Of a stretch of 64,000 bases of DNA, positions 22,740 through 34,722 are shown piece after piece. Position numbers and translations under genes: made by a program. The notes beneath the pieces are model-generated. The model saw nothing but the letters and a program-made list of their open reading frames with translations. It was not told the origin of the DNA and searched no databases. Within the stretch, counting starts at the first letter, position 1. The number at the start of each line of letters is the position of its first letter. The stretch is from Achatina immaculata (Eukaryota; Mollusca; Gastropoda; Stylommatophora; Achatinidae), in contig CM019713.1 in assembly GCA_009760885.1 (NCBI GenBank), positions 82,317,131 through 82,381,130 on the forward strand, read 5' to 3'.

Positions 22740-24005
22740 GCCAGTCCCTATCCCATGTGTAAGTGCCAGGACTGATGCTGCCGAGAACACGTATTTCCTA
22801 GCTACCTGAAATCTTCAACGCCCCCCCTCCCTAAAAAAAAGAAACGTTCTCTGTATTCTCACCGCCCCGCCCCCTCCCGTCATATTAAAGATTTAACAAG
22901 ATGAGACCAAACTAGAACTGCTCCGAAATCGAGACAAAGCAAGATGGTATCGGACAAGAAGAGACGAGAGAACGAAAGAGAAAGATGGAAAATGACAGGC
23001 AAGGATTTGGGGGGGGGGGTGGAGGGCAAGAATGAGAGAGAGAGAGCCAAACTGAACTTGTTAGACCACAAGAACTACCCAGGCACTGAAACTACACTAT
23101 AAACAAGTCATAAACAGGAGCTGAAGACGGCGATGGGAGAAGATCACACTTTCCAAAAATACCATTAACTAAATCCACACACAGCTTGAAAAACAAAACA
23201 AAAAAAAACTCTGCATTGATGAGAACAACTGCACACATTCCTCAACATAAAAAAGAAGCTTGTTAACACTAAAAAAAAAAGCACACAGTCGGTGGATGTC
23301 TGAGTTTAAAGTATGACGCAGGAATCTAACCCAAGAAGTGTTGTGGAGAAAGCGCGAGTGTTGGGTGGACATAAGAAGTGTTTAATCATCAGAACTGCCC
23401 GCTACTCTGTGTAAACACGAAAGAATTATTTCCCTGCCTGTTTAGTACATGCATGTTACTCTGAATTACGGTAGGTAAAGGGTGTGTATATGCCAGGATC
23501 AATAACGACGCGGCTTCTTGTATACAAAACAGCGCACCCTCCCCCAAGGCACTTTTCTACTCGAAATGCCTGTTTTAAAAAAAACGTACTTGGAATATGC
23601 GTTGTGGAACAATCGTCTATGTGTATCAATGAGCAATGCGAGGCGCACTGGATCACACCGCACACACGACTGTCTGGGAGTGAAGGGAGAGTAGGAAAGC
23701 ACATGCAGTTGTCTTCCATAAATAAAGAGCTTTGCTAGAATCACTAGGGGATTTTTTTTAAAAGGGTCACCAGTGCCAATGGTAAATATAGCAAGAAAGT
23801 GTAACCAGAGCTTTGTAGGTTGGTGTGCACTATCTGGTAGCGGGTCAGTGAATCGAGCGGCAGAAAAACTGTCGTCTGGGCTGGAGTTTGGTTTCATGGG
23901 CGCTCTAGGCCGGGAAGACTTCATTGAAGAAGTCAGTCCCGGAAAACAATAAAAAAACACAGGAGTGTCTGAGGTCATACAGGCTCCACATATCAGATGG
24001 CAAGT
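22740..24005. other. Intronic stretch, nothing recognised
   Basis: Purine-rich segments (22960-23050) and poly-A stubs. Open frames do not resemble known proteins. Confidence 0.3.
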
Positions 24006-24019
24006 AGAGTGTGTTTCAC

Positions 24020-24195
24020 GCCAATGATCAAGGAAAGTGTTTGCATGAATGACTAATAAAGGTGTTTAAACCAACGATCAAGGAAAGTATTTCAATTAAT
24101 GGGCACGGAAAAACGTGTTTACCCTGACGATCAAGGAAAGTGTTTACATTAATGAGCAAAGGAAAGTGTTTACATTAATGAGCAAAGGAAAGTGT
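24020..24195. repeat. Degenerate tandem repeat, 25-40 bp units
   Basis: GATCAAGGAAAGTGTTT and GAGCAAAGGAAAGTGTTTAC recur five or six times with ATTAATG/ATGAATG linkers. Confidence 0.75.
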
Positions 24196-24599
24196 TTCTA
24201 ATTACAGAAAGGAATGGCCTGGGTCATTAAATATCGATTGTACTTAACCGCACCGTGTTTCTGTGCCAGCTTTCATTGAATTACTCCTCAAATACATCCG
24301 TGACCCAGATACGATGGGGGGACAGAGGTTAATGTATGTCTGTGTATGTACAGTACTTGTGGCAGTCGATAAATGCGCATGCACTTTATAAATCTGGAAG
24401 ATACTGCTTATTAATCAAATATTACACCTACATTCACTAAGGATCCCCTCTGTTAATACGGTGCAGTTGGCAGGTACTTCTGCCAACTCCGGTGGCTGCT
24501 ATCCTGTGACCCAGTATCTGTACTTGGTCTACAGCCAACAGTTTCTGGGGCGTGTACTGTGCCCTTTATTTGGGTGGCACTTCCCCCACTAAATTTACT

Positions 24600-24634
24600 T
24601 TAGCGCTCTGTGTGTGTGTGTGTGTGTGTGCGTG
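24600..24634. repeat. (TG)n/(CG)n microsatellite
   Basis: A GT run grading into GCGTGCGCGCG. Confidence 0.85.
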
Positions 24635-24775
24635 CGTGCGCGCGGCTTTTGTTTTAATTAGTGTGATGTTGCTAAATTAACGAATATGTTTATGATAAAA
24701 TGATGAGGAAGCAAATTTGACCTATCTGAGAGACCGTTATTATACGTGAATAATTGTGCTTTATTTTGTGAGTAG

Positions 24776-25400
24776 GTAAGAGAAAGTGTGTGTGAGTGAG
24801 AGTGTGACAGTGAGTGGCTAGGTGAGTGAGTGAGTGTGACAGTGAGTAGCATGGGGAGTAAGTGAGAGTGTGACAGTGAGTAGCTAGGGGAGTGAGTGAG
24901 AGTGTGACAGTGAGTAGCTAGGTGAGTGAGTGAGTAAGTGAGAGTGTGACAGTGAGTAGCTAGGTGAGTGAGGGAGTAAGTGAGAGTGTGACAGTGAGTA
25001 GCTAGGGGAGTAAGTGAGAGTGTGACAGTGAGTGGCTAGGGGAGTGAGTGAGAGTGTGACAGTGAGTAGATAGGTGAGTGAGTAAGTGAGAGTGTGACAG
25101 TGAATGGCTAGGGGAGTAAGTGAGAGTGTGACAGTGAGTAGCTAGGTGAGTGAGTGAGTAAGTGAGTGTGACAGTGAATGGCTAGAGGAGTAAGTGAGAG
25201 CGTGACAGTGAATGGCTAGGGGAGTAAGTGAGAGTGTGACAGTGAGTAGCTAGGTGAGTGAGTGAGTAAGTGAGTGTGACAGTGAGTAGCTAGGTGAGTG
25301 AGTAAGAGTGTGACAGTGAGTAGCTAGGGGAGTAAGTGAGAGTGTGACAGTGAGTGGCTAGGTGATTGAGTGAGTAAGTGAGAGTATGAAAGAGAGTGGG
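24776..25400. repeat. Complex minisatellite, GTGAG-based
   Basis: About 16 units of 32-48 bp built from GTGAGAGTGTGACAGTGAGT, then AGCTAGG and a variable number of GTGA/GTAA tetranucleotides. It is a higher-order array with tetranucleotide slippage inside each unit. The minus-strand frame is artefactual. Confidence 0.9.
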
Positions 25401-26300
25401 TGAGCCATTCTCACTATGACACCTGTTGAGAGGAAAAAAAACCTGATTATTCTTGTACTGTCTGACCACGACCAAGTTGTGGAAAGACATTGGAAAACAT
25501 GGCTAAAAAAAAAAACCAAAACGACCAAGGTGAAGGTTACAACTAGTACCTTTCCTTGAACTGAACCTACGCAAGAGGGTACATATACCACATATCTCAC
25601 CATGCGGGTACTTATATCACATATACAGTATATGTGGAGACGGGAGATGACGAGCTGGAGAAGAAAACAATGTATAAAGCACTGGGCATGAACAGTGCCC
25701 CTGGACAACGAAAACAAACCAAGACATCGCTAAAGGCTAGGAACAAAACTCGCTTTCTCGCACAAGCTCACTCGTTGTACGGTTTGTTTGCACTCAGAAC
25801 TCCGGCCAAAGCCAGGTCAGTGACATTACTACATACCTATAGTTTCCTCTTATCTGCAGCCACTGGGAGGAGCCTGTTTGTAACGTTAAACGAACAGAGA
25901 CAAACAGCCGAGGGAGAATCAGGTTACGGCTGTGAATTATACAACACACAAGAATTTATCTGAAGAAACAAGAAATCTGGAAGCGTCTCTGTTGTGATAT
26001 TTCCTGTGTGGCCGTAGGCCAAGTAGAAAATGGCACTGGGAGGATCTGTCCAGGATTTTTGTATCCCATTATTCTAGCCCATACCGCTAGTTTATAAAGT
26101 ATATGTCAATTTGCCTTTCCAACATCAGAGCACGTTTTACAGAACTCCGCAGTCTCACTGTGAAGTAGCATCCCAGATCGTGCCAGCGGGTAGTGGAGCT
26201 AATAAAGGAGCACTGACGCAGTTTGAATTTGGGGACAGGTATTTCTTTGAGAAAACACAGTTCCAAGGTATCACGACTTCCTTGACGTCCTAACCTCTTT
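25401..26300. other. Intronic stretch, nothing recognised
   Basis: Contains a 109-codon plus-strand frame (25634-25963) with no recognisable family, no splice evidence and no repeat content. Most likely chance. Confidence 0.3.
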
Positions 26301-26324
26301 CCCAAATCAGTGCCATTTTTTGGT

Positions 26325-26400
26325 GTTTATTTGCCCTTTCGTTATTTTCGTCGTCCCTGACAAAGGCATATCGCCGAAATACGGGTCTGTTACCGTTTCT
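26325..26400 (+). repeat. Dispersed GCCGAAAT motif, copy 1
   Basis: CGTTATTTTCGTCGTCCCTG then ACAAAGGCATATCGCCGAAA. The GGC-loop-GCC hairpin and the trailing GAAAT are shared with copies at 4292, 32713 and 60180. Confidence 0.55.
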
Positions 26401-27359
26401 TGTACATCTGTACCGCACCATACACCCCTGACAGTTACTCTGTGTAACTGTGTACGCACATATGAACTGATTTTCACCGTTGTGTCTGAGAATACACTAG
26501 GAAGAACGCGTGACAAACGAGGAAACGAGCAAATGAACGGGCACTGAGAACATTACTAATGATGTCAAAAGACGAAGGTGGATAAGGCCGGCCCCACCTA
26601 CTAGGAATGGAAAAAACAAGACATCCCTAAACCTCCTTGACTGGGACGCCTCAAGGGCAAAGAAAGAGGGGCGGGCCACTGGGGACACGGAGACGCAAAA
26701 TACAGGAAGAACTAAAGAAAGCGGGAAAAGACACGGTTTGAGTTATCCAGTCTTGCTCAAGATAGAGTTGGGTGGGGAGTCTCTGTTGATGACTTATGCT
26801 GTATTGGAACTACAGAAGACTGATGATGATCAAGCGCGGCATTACAAACCCACTTGTGCATATCATACAGAACAAGCTACAACATGAACGAACTGCTGAG
26901 AACAAACAGTCCGACAAACTGACAGAGACTGGGAAAACACATTTACGTGTTTGGTTTTTTGGGGGTTTTTTTTTAACAATCGATTTAATTATAGATTCAA
27001 ACCAAACAAATCTGAATTTAAACCGCAATTCTCCGCCTACAGGTTATGAATCAGGACAGCTTTATGCCAATCCTGCCTTCCTTGTGCACCTTGTTTGCAC
27101 AATCCTTACAAGGCACACCTGTTTTTTTTCACGTACAAACTTCTTGACACACTATAACGAAATGGCGACGGCCAGACATAGACTAAGACGCCCTGAAGAT
27201 ATCACATTCCGGAGAAAAGAAAACCAGACATACACGGCCGGTATTATGAGGCCCCAAGCACAACCTGATAACACTTGTAAACAATACAACCAACAGGAAG
27301 AGATGAAATCCTTTCTAATTATTCTTAACTCTTTATAGACGACCCTCACAACGAGTCTT

Positions 27360-27865
27360 CATCATCATCATCAGTATTATCGGTGTTCGCCTTCGAAAGG
27401 GCACTGGGTGTGCTGTGCTGTGCCCACGCTTTGCGCCTTGTGGCCCAAGCAAGGCCCACTTCAGATCGGGCGTTATTTTTCGCACGGGGTTCGCCTTTCC
27501 TTATAAACTAGGTCAGACTGTGTCCAGGGGGGGCAACAACTGCGAGGTAGAATAAGGTCGTGGTCGAATATGGGTCGCTGGCCGTTATCTCTCAGCCTGG
27601 GCAGTTATCTCCCTTCGCCCCTTTCAACTCAGACCCGATGTGACAGTCACCAACCTACAGCTGTGACATGCTAGCGTCAGGGTTGGCAGACCACAGCTGA
27701 CCAAGACCCTGTCCCATTATTCTGTCCGTACCAATTCGGGGACTAGAAAAAAACCTGCCGCGTAACCCGTTCCCAATCCGACATGATGGTGTGACTGAAC
27801 ATCTTCACCTCATCGGCTGCAAAGAAAACCAACTGGCAGTTCGTAGAAGAAGAAGAAGAACCTTA
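27360..27865 (+). repeat. Repeat X, near full-length copy
   Basis: The only copy that joins both halves. The left half has GCCCACTTCAGATCGGGCGT, CGGGGTTCGCCTTTCC and GGGTCGCTGGCCGTTATCTC. The right half has GACATGCTAGCGTCAGGGTT, GGCAGACCACAGCTGACCAAG and TTCACCTCATCGGCTGCAAA, and ends in (GAA)5. It is preceded by (CAT)n. Length is about 490 bp. No coding capacity was seen. Confidence 0.75.
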
Positions 27866-28066
27866 GCTAATGGTCTCCGTAGCTCCTTCTACAAGTTCAG
27901 ACTTCCAGACATGTATCCAACTGCTCTGTAATCTTCTTCTTGAGTGGCCTGCGTTATGTCATTTATTGTTTTGTAGACTACGAACTTCGCTGCAGTTTCC
28001 ATTGTTCGATGTACTAGATTATCAATGTCAAGGCCAAGCGCAGATATATATAGTTCAGACCCCCCC

Positions 28067-28080
28067 CCCCCCGCCTCATC
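28067..28080. repeat. C-run / G-run region
   Basis: A C run at 28060-28071 and a G run at 28112-28121 lie 40 bp apart. Confidence 0.6.
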
Positions 28081-28317
28081 GTGTGCAGTTCTAGACGGAA
28101 GTGAGCAAGTGGGGGGGGGGGCGGGAGAAAGCGGGTAGAGAGAATGGTGGTTGAGTTGAGAGTGAAACAATATCGGAATAATTGTTTGTGAGCGTGCTGG
28201 GAGACCCCCGGACATCTATACTTGATGTAACAAGCAGGTCTAGCCTGAGCTATACACTTCATCGGTCACGCACACGCCATTATCTTTTTCCCCTCTCTGT
28301 TTATTAAGTTTATTCTC

Positions 28318-28492
28318 ATACATACATCACACAGCCAGCTGTACTACATACAAACATATCACACAGTCAGCTGTACTACATACAAACACATCGCACAACT
28401 AGCTGTATTACATACATATCACACAGCCTGCTGTACTACATACAAACATATCACACAACCTGCTGTATTACACACAAATATATCACACGCTG
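28318..28492. repeat. 32-bp tandem repeat, about 5 units
   Basis: ACATATCACACAGCCAGCTG followed by TACTACATACAA, with two shortened units. Confidence 0.85.
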
Positions 28493-28915
28493 TTAGGGTG
28501 GCCCTATTTCTCCGACTACAGCAGGAATGGCCTCAAACCGGCTCCACCACTTTCTGGACTATTTAATGTATACCTGCTGCAGTTGTGCTCAGTATTTCGA
28601 TAATACCTGCCCTGCAGGGTCACATGCCCTAAAGCACACTGTCAACAAAGACGTCAGTGTATGAAAGGAACATGGATACTCTCGTGAAAAGAAGTTCAAT
28701 GGCCGGGCAGAAAGCTGACAAACAGAAACACACGCATAAAATTAATATGTTAACGTTTTTATTATTTTTTTTTGTAACGTGCTCTTTTATAACTTTATAG
28801 GTGTGGGTTTTGTTATCTCGGCTAGGCACAAGCTAACCTGAAATTGCAAGATGGGCCACGCTCTGGGCAGAAGATAAGTTGAGCTTTTCTCTTCTGCCGC
28901 CCATGCGATATATCT

Positions 28916-29010
28916 CAATGATTCCCAAACTGTTTCGATCTGCCGCCCCCCTTTTTAACCTCTCAGGACACGTCCCAACTGACCCTCAGTTCCCATGACC
29001 CCTGTCGCTT
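28916..29010. mobile_element. Possible hAT-like MITE end
   Basis: CAATGATTCCCAAACTGTTT and TCTGCCGCCCCCC match the terminal region of the MITE at 48580 (reverse orientation). The other end was not found. Confidence 0.35.
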
Positions 29011-29302
29011 CCTTTACAACCGACTGGATATTTCTACCGGGCCTTGTTTTCTTTAAAGACATTTACATTACGTATTTCTTCTATCGTATTTTCCATAACA
29101 TTATCAACTTTCCCATCCTCGTTGTTTAAACATTCTTTATACAGGGTGTTCCATAAGTAACTGTGCATTAACCCAGTATCGATTCCGGTATCGTAGTGAT
29201 ATCTTAACGTCTGCGGTATCTAGCCACATCTATCTAGCCATATCACTGATATGACCACGATGCCGGAATCTATACTGGGTTAGTGACAGTTATTTTCCAA
29301 AG

Positions 29303-29306
<4 letters not shown>

Positions 29307-29342
<36 letters not shown>
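29307..29342. repeat. (TA)n microsatellite
   Basis: About 18 TA units. Confidence 0.95.
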
Positions 29343-29346
<4 letters not shown>

Positions 29347-29404
29347 GCAATCTTTATATCAGTATCATGAAGTTTCTACAATCTGTATATCATTACCATA
29401 AAAT

Positions 29405-29705
29405 TTATACAAATATATCTATACTACAAGAGCTTAATATTGAAGAAGGCTGGCTAGTAAAGAGGATTAAGGAGAGGAAACTTAAATATTTTGGACACAT
29501 TAATCTAGAGAAGACCGCCTTGGAAGGATACATAATGGGAAAAAGAAAGAGAGGAAGACCAAAACGAAGATGACTGCAAGACATCTTTGACGATCTGCAA
29601 ATGGATGCAACAGTGGCAGGCCATCTTGCTCACAACCGAGAGGCCTACAGGAGTGCTGTTTGGGAGGCAAAGTTCCGCAAGGGACATAAAATGAATGAAT
29701 GAAAA
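29405..29705 (+). mobile_element. LINE-A 3' end
   Basis: The plus frame reads ISILQELNIEEGWLVKRIKE, KLKYFGHI, LEGYIMGKRKRGRPKRR; after a stop the DNA continues to CGCAAGGGACATAAAATGAA with a (TGAA)n tail. Strongly 5'-truncated. Confidence 0.88.
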
Positions 29706-30724
29706 CTTACACAATCTTTATATCAGAATAATAAACATTTGTATAAACCCATTCTTCTGATCACAATTATTTCATGCAGAATGTGATGGTCTTGTGTGTA
29801 TGTGTGTGTGTGGGTTTTTTTTGTTTGTCTTTTTTTTCTTCTTTCTTTTAATGTAGTCTTTCACAATTTGGGCCACATATTCAATGTGGTCGCTGTTATA
29901 ATTTTTAAAAGTTATCCTGTATGAATTAAAATGTGAAAAACAAGATGGAAAAAATAAAATAATTTTTATATAAAAGATATAAACTGTATCTCTAATGCAG
30001 ATCTAAACATGGTAGCAGGTGGTCTATTCACTGACAGTCCTGGTTGTTGTAATCTTCGATTTCTTCTTGTTTTTTAATTACCCTTTTTCCTTCAAGTTTT
30101 ACCTGATTCAAAAATCCAAGTGCAAAATGGAGAGAAATGGCGAGAAGAGAAGCGAAGAGAGTGAGTGAGTGAATGAAGAAAATGTTTGGTTTTTTTTTTA
30201 GCAACCATAAAAAAAAAACAATCAACATTTCGGCATAAGCTTGGATCATTACCGAAAAGGCAAGGATCAAACAATAAGGATAAGATAAAATGAGCCATCT
30301 CCGACTCTGCTTTCTCTTGAGCTGCCCGGTAATTCCAGCGAGTAACATTTCACCTGAGACCAGCATGGTGCGTGCTGCTCAGACAGGTCGGAGACGATTT
30401 AAACGCAAGTGAGAGTGTACAAGGTATTCAATGTTTACTGAAAGACAAATCAGCAAAACCCAAGTTCAACGAGTCCGCAATGTTAGCCGTGCCAACCATC
30501 CACAGAGTCAGGTGAAAGAAACGGCCTCTACATCGTGCTGGATACACCGGCATCCACATCATATCTTAAGAAATACAGCACAGTTGTTCACACAGTTGTT
30601 GACAGCAATGACAACTGGTTACGACTCATGGTAAGTTTGTACTCGAAGTTTATTTATTTAGCAAACGGCTCGATGGGCGCCCGAAGATTTCATTCTGCAT
30701 ATACTACCATATTCATCTGTTGTT

Positions 30725-31290
30725 TCCAGCTCTCGTTCATGTGCATGTCCCTTGCGGAACTTTGCCTCCCTAACAGTTCTCTTGTAGGACTCTCGGTTGT
30801 GAGCAAGATGCCCTGCTGCTGATGCATCCATTTGCAGATCATCAACGACGTCTTGCAGCCATCTTCGCCTTGGTCTTCCTCTCTTTCTTTTTCTCATTAT
30901 GTACCCTTCCAAGACGGTCTTCTCTAGATTATCATGACGTTTAATGTGTCCAAAATATTTAAGTTCTCTCTCTTTAATCCTCTTTACTAGCCAGCCTTCT
31001 TCAATATTAAGCTCTTGTAGTACAGATATATTTGTTCTTTTTTGTGCCCACGATATTTGGAGAACTCTTCTGTAGCATTTACATTCAAAGGCATTTATGT
31101 GTTTCTCAGCTGTTTTGTTAAGTGTCCAGGTCTCACAGGCATATACTGCGATGGGAAAGATGCATGGCCTTAAAAATCTTATTTTTGTGGTTCTGTCTGT
31201 TCCTCTCCACAGATTCTTTAGTTGTTTTACTTTCTGAAGAGCGATAGACGTCCTCCTTTTAATTTCCCTCATTGTATCTCCATTACTGTT
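30725..31290 (-). mobile_element. LINE-A 3' end
   Basis: One uninterrupted minus frame: MREIKRRTSIALQKVKQ, NLWRGTDRTTKIRFLRP, TWTLNKTAEKHINAFECK, ISWAQKRTNISVLQELN, ELKYFGHIKRHDN and KRKRGRPRRRWLQDVVDD. The long open frame shows the copy is young. The 5' break is at GAGATACAATGAGGGAAATT. Confidence 0.9.
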
Positions 31291-31344
31291 TCCATCTATC
31301 TGGAATTAAAACATAACAAACGGTACACAACACTAGAAGGAAAA

Positions 31345-31885
31345 GCTATCCTCGCGAAGGAGTTTTATACTGCTGTGTAATTTATGGCCTAAGAAAGAAA
31401 GAGTTTTATACTGCTGTGTAATTTATGGTCTAAGAGAGAAAGAGTTTTATACTGCTGTGTAATTTATGGTCTAAGAAAGAAAGAGTTTTATACTGCTGTG
31501 TAATTTATGGTCTAAGAAAGAAAGAGTTTTATACTGCGGTGTAATTTATGGTCTAAGAAAGAAAGAGTTTTATACTGCTGTGTAATTTATGGTCTAAGAG
31601 AGAAATAGTTGTATACTGCTGTGTAATTTATGGTCTAAGAGAGAAAGAGTTTTATACTGCTGTGTAATTTATGGTCTAAGGGAAAGAGTTTTATACTCCT
31701 GTGTAATTTATGCTATGAGAGAGAGTTTTATACTCCTGTGTAATTTATGCTATGAGAGAGAGTTTTATACTGCTGTGTAATTTATGCTCTGAGAAAGTTT
31801 TATACTGCTGTGTGATTTATGGTCTAAGAGAGAGAGAGCGAGAAAGAGAGAGTGAGAGAGAGGGAGAGAGTTGTATACTGCTGTG
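31345..31885. repeat. 41-bp minisatellite decaying to 36 bp
   Basis: Units begin GAGTTTTATACTGCTGTGTA then ATTTATGGTCTAAGA and a purine tract. The left eight units keep 41-bp spacing (31401, 31442); on the right the purine tract shrinks and the array ends in a GA-rich block at 31829-31870. Confidence 0.95.
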
Positions 31886-32299
31886 TAATTCACTAAACTG
31901 TAATTGCTCACACGTTAGTTCCGCTCTTCTCTCCTCACTCACCCGCAAAACTCCGGCCTGTCAACCGCTAAACTGGCGACCTTCTAATCGCAGCCAGCGG
32001 GAATGATCAAAGAGACCGACTACCAATCAAGAGTCTTCTTTACATTCACGGCCTGGCTAGTTAGCTAGGCCGACATATATAAGCTCCCGCCGGAAACTTG
32101 GTCTGTGATCAATTAGAGACTTTAATTCTCTGACTACAGAACTCTGTCACTCAGTTTCTCCCTGCAACGCCCCAGGCAGTGTTACATTAAATGTTGCTGC
32201 TAAAAAGCTGACAGGCTATTGTTGCTGTTCAGTTCACACATTACTTATAACCATCTTCCAGACATCGTGTATTTATCTTCCGAGTTCCATTTCATTTTT

Positions 32300-32460
32300 G
32301 TTAAATTATTGGATTACGGCTGATGTGGTATGATTTGTTTCCGACTTAAGAAAGAAGAGGAATTCGGAAGTTACTGAGGTTCGAAACCGGGTTCCCCAGG
32401 TGAGGGACGAGTATTCAAATCGCACAGCCACAAGTCCTACATTCAGATCATGATTCATAG
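32300..32460 (-). mobile_element. Possible tRNA-like SINE head
   Basis: On the minus strand GGCTGTGCGATTTGAATACT, then GGGGAACCCGGTTTCGAACC, has the spacing of a diverged tRNA promoter (B-box-like GGTTTCGAACC). No body shared with other copies was found. Confidence 0.3.
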
Positions 32461-32707
32461 TCATGGAACAGAAGCAAGCCGGGGCCATCTGGAGCATGGC
32501 GTCAAGTTGTTCGCCAACTTTGTGATCGTGTCTCTTTATCCTATTTCTCTGGCAATCATCTGTTTCTACTTCCAGCTTACCAACATCTATCTGGGCGCAT
32601 TATGTGTCCGGTTTTTTTTTCTCCTTGATGATACCAAAAAGAGCTAAGTGCTTAATTGTTCACCTATTCTTCGTGTTTTTATATGTTGTGCGTGTATGTG
32701 TTTAAAT

Positions 32708-32760
32708 ACGGTCCTTGAGAAAGGCATCTGCCGAAATCGTTGTATACTCTTTCTTTATAC
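32708..32760 (+). repeat. Dispersed GCCGAAAT motif, copy 2
   Basis: CCTTGAGAAAGGCATCTGCC followed by GAAATCGTTG, an AGGC-loop-GCC hairpin with GAAA. Confidence 0.5.
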
Positions 32761-32819
32761 GTACTAATATTATTTTCTGATCACTTTCCTCACGCTTTGT
32801 AATATGGAGAGCAGCACTG

Positions 32820-32877
32820 GGGGGGGGGGGGGGGAGGGGGGGTTCCCAGTAATTATCTTCTTTCACCCCCCCCCCCC
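32820..32877. repeat. Poly-G and poly-C runs
   Basis: A G14 run with a further G-rich block at 32820-32842 and a C12 run at 32867-32878, 25 bp apart, could pair as an imperfect hairpin. Confidence 0.8.
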
Positions 32878-33123
32878 CAAACTTGGTCTTTTATCGCTGA
32901 TGTTCAACCGATGGCAAAACACACATACACAGGACTACATGACGTCAGTTACTACCCCACGTTGGTCACACAGGAACGTACCGTAAACCAGCGTCCCGTC
33001 CCCCCCCCCACCCCAAACCTAGCTGTGTACGCGTGGGCCACCCCTAAACCAACAGTTGCTCCTGATCCGCGACCCATTACACAACAACAACAACAAAATG
33101 TAACATTAATGCAGATCTCCCAG

Positions 33124-33345
33124 TAATCACGTAATGAAAAGACGCTGGAGATGGATAGGACATACACTTGGAAAACCTACAGCTGGCATAACCAGGCAGG
33201 CTCTCACCTGGAAACCCCCCCCCCCTCCCCCGGGGTAAGATGAAACGAGAAAGACCTAGAAACACCTGGCAAAGGAGTCTTGAAGCAGAGATCAGAAAGA
33301 TGGACCATATCTTGAGACGGATAGATGAAGCAGCCCGGAACAGTA
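33124..33345 (+). mobile_element. LINE 3'-end fragment (LINE-D-related)
   Basis: [20 protein letters not shown] then, after frame changes around a C-run insertion, a KRERPRNTW-type block and EIRKMDHILRRIDEAA. This is the [11 protein letters not shown] signature also seen at 50225. Confidence 0.75.
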
Positions 33346-33654
33346 ATCACGAATATAATGTCAGTTATAAATAATCAAATATTTTATAACATTTCGGGAA
33401 GTGCTCAAAACAGTAAGAAAAAAAAAACCTGTCAAAACTTCGACAATGAACGGCAGCGAGTGATAAAAATAGACGACCAGCCCTCGTCAGTTTTGTTATT
33501 TTTTTTTCATAACATCTTTCTACCGCAGGACCCCCCCCCCCCCACCTTAATTTAGGTAACCGTGTGAGACTGCGGAAGCACTGACATAAACTGGTCTGGG
33601 AGTTTGTGAGGCTGTGCTATACTGGAATAGAATCAGTTTAACAAACATGCATTT

Positions 33655-33968
33655 CTAGCATAACAGCCAGGACAACAAGAACCACAGACAACAGCCAGGA
33701 CAACAAGAACTACAGAAATAAGAACCACAGACAACAGCCAGGACAACAAGAACTACACATAGCCAGGACAACAAGTTAAAAGAAACACAACTACCAAGAT
33801 GTACACCATCATATATACACAACACCATCCAACAAACACAACTACCAACATAACACCATCCAACAAACACAACTACCAACATAACACCACCCAACAAACA
33901 CAACTACCAACATAACACCACCCAACAAACACAACTACCAACATATACATCATCCAACAAACACAACT
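33655..33968. repeat. Two adjacent tandem repeats
   Basis: Left: units with ACAGCCAGGACAACAAGAAC. Right: about six 31-bp units with CAACAAACACAACTACCAAC and ATAACACCA. Minus-strand frames through it are artefacts. Confidence 0.85.
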
Positions 33969-34099
33969 AGCACCACATACAACATCAAACGCACCATCAC
34001 ACAATGCGCCCGGTAGCAGCGACACAAATGACAACCTTGGAGGATTCTGTCACAGGGGAAAAAACTGTACAGAATTTTAAAGACATTATAAAAAGTACA

Positions 34100-34112
34100 T
34101 CATCATCATCAT
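34100..34112. repeat. (ATC)n stub
   Basis: CATCATCATCATCATCC, of the kind left by LINE 3' ends. Confidence 0.5.
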
Positions 34113-34626
34113 CCGTCAAAGTGTGCAATGAACGTGTAAATGTTAGGGGAAAAAAACGCGATCAAACCAGCAGCTGTAAATAACAAGCACTCCTACATTG
34201 ATGGAGTATATGAAAGGCATTCCTGGTTGGCAGGCACACAGACTCCCTCCTCCCTCGCTCTAAGCTCGCCCAGGCAGTATTGACAACTGACGTCAAACGG
34301 TGATCTGTGTTTTAATCTGGTGGAAATGGCCAGGGTTGAAAATAAAGCATCGGTTAACAGTGCGCCACCACCCCCCCACCCCCCCCCCGTACCACGTGAC
34401 GTCTAGACCTGGCTACATCCCACGAGCTATATTCAGTAACTAAACACAAGCAGGGAGAGGTGTGTTATGACGCTGAGGGTTTGAACTAAAACCAGCTTAA
34501 ACAACGACAAACTGTATTGACTGCTACTGGCGCCCTGCTTACATACGCGCACTTCACAAGCGCGCGCCCATTTGTGAACAACTTGTCAGACCGGTGATAC
34601 GTTCCTAACCACCCCCACCCTTGTAT

Positions 34627-34722
34627 TACAGGTTTTCCACGCTATCCGAAAGTACAGCGCCCCCCCCCCCCCCAAACCTTTCGTAAGCCAAGACGGCGTA
34701 AAGCGAAGAAGCAGTTATCTAC
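34627..34722 (+). mobile_element. Pogo/Tc1-like non-autonomous element, left part
   Basis: Begins TA|CAGGTTTTCCACGCTATCC, continues through a C-run to TTTCGTAAGCCAAGACGGCG and TAAAGCGAAGAAGCAGTTA. It is cut at about 34722 by a LINE and resumes at about 35640. The inverted relation with the right end (36165-36213) and the flanking TA suggest a Tc1/mariner-pogo type element. No transposase was seen. Confidence 0.55.

Noticed and set aside
25634..25963. 109-codon plus-strand ORF as a nested gene
   Set aside because: No recognisable domain, no splice or conservation evidence; length is within chance for this composition.
32080..32190. LTR-type promoter (ATATATAAG and a TGT…ACA boundary)
   Set aside because: No second copy, primer-binding site or gag/pol sequence was found nearby.
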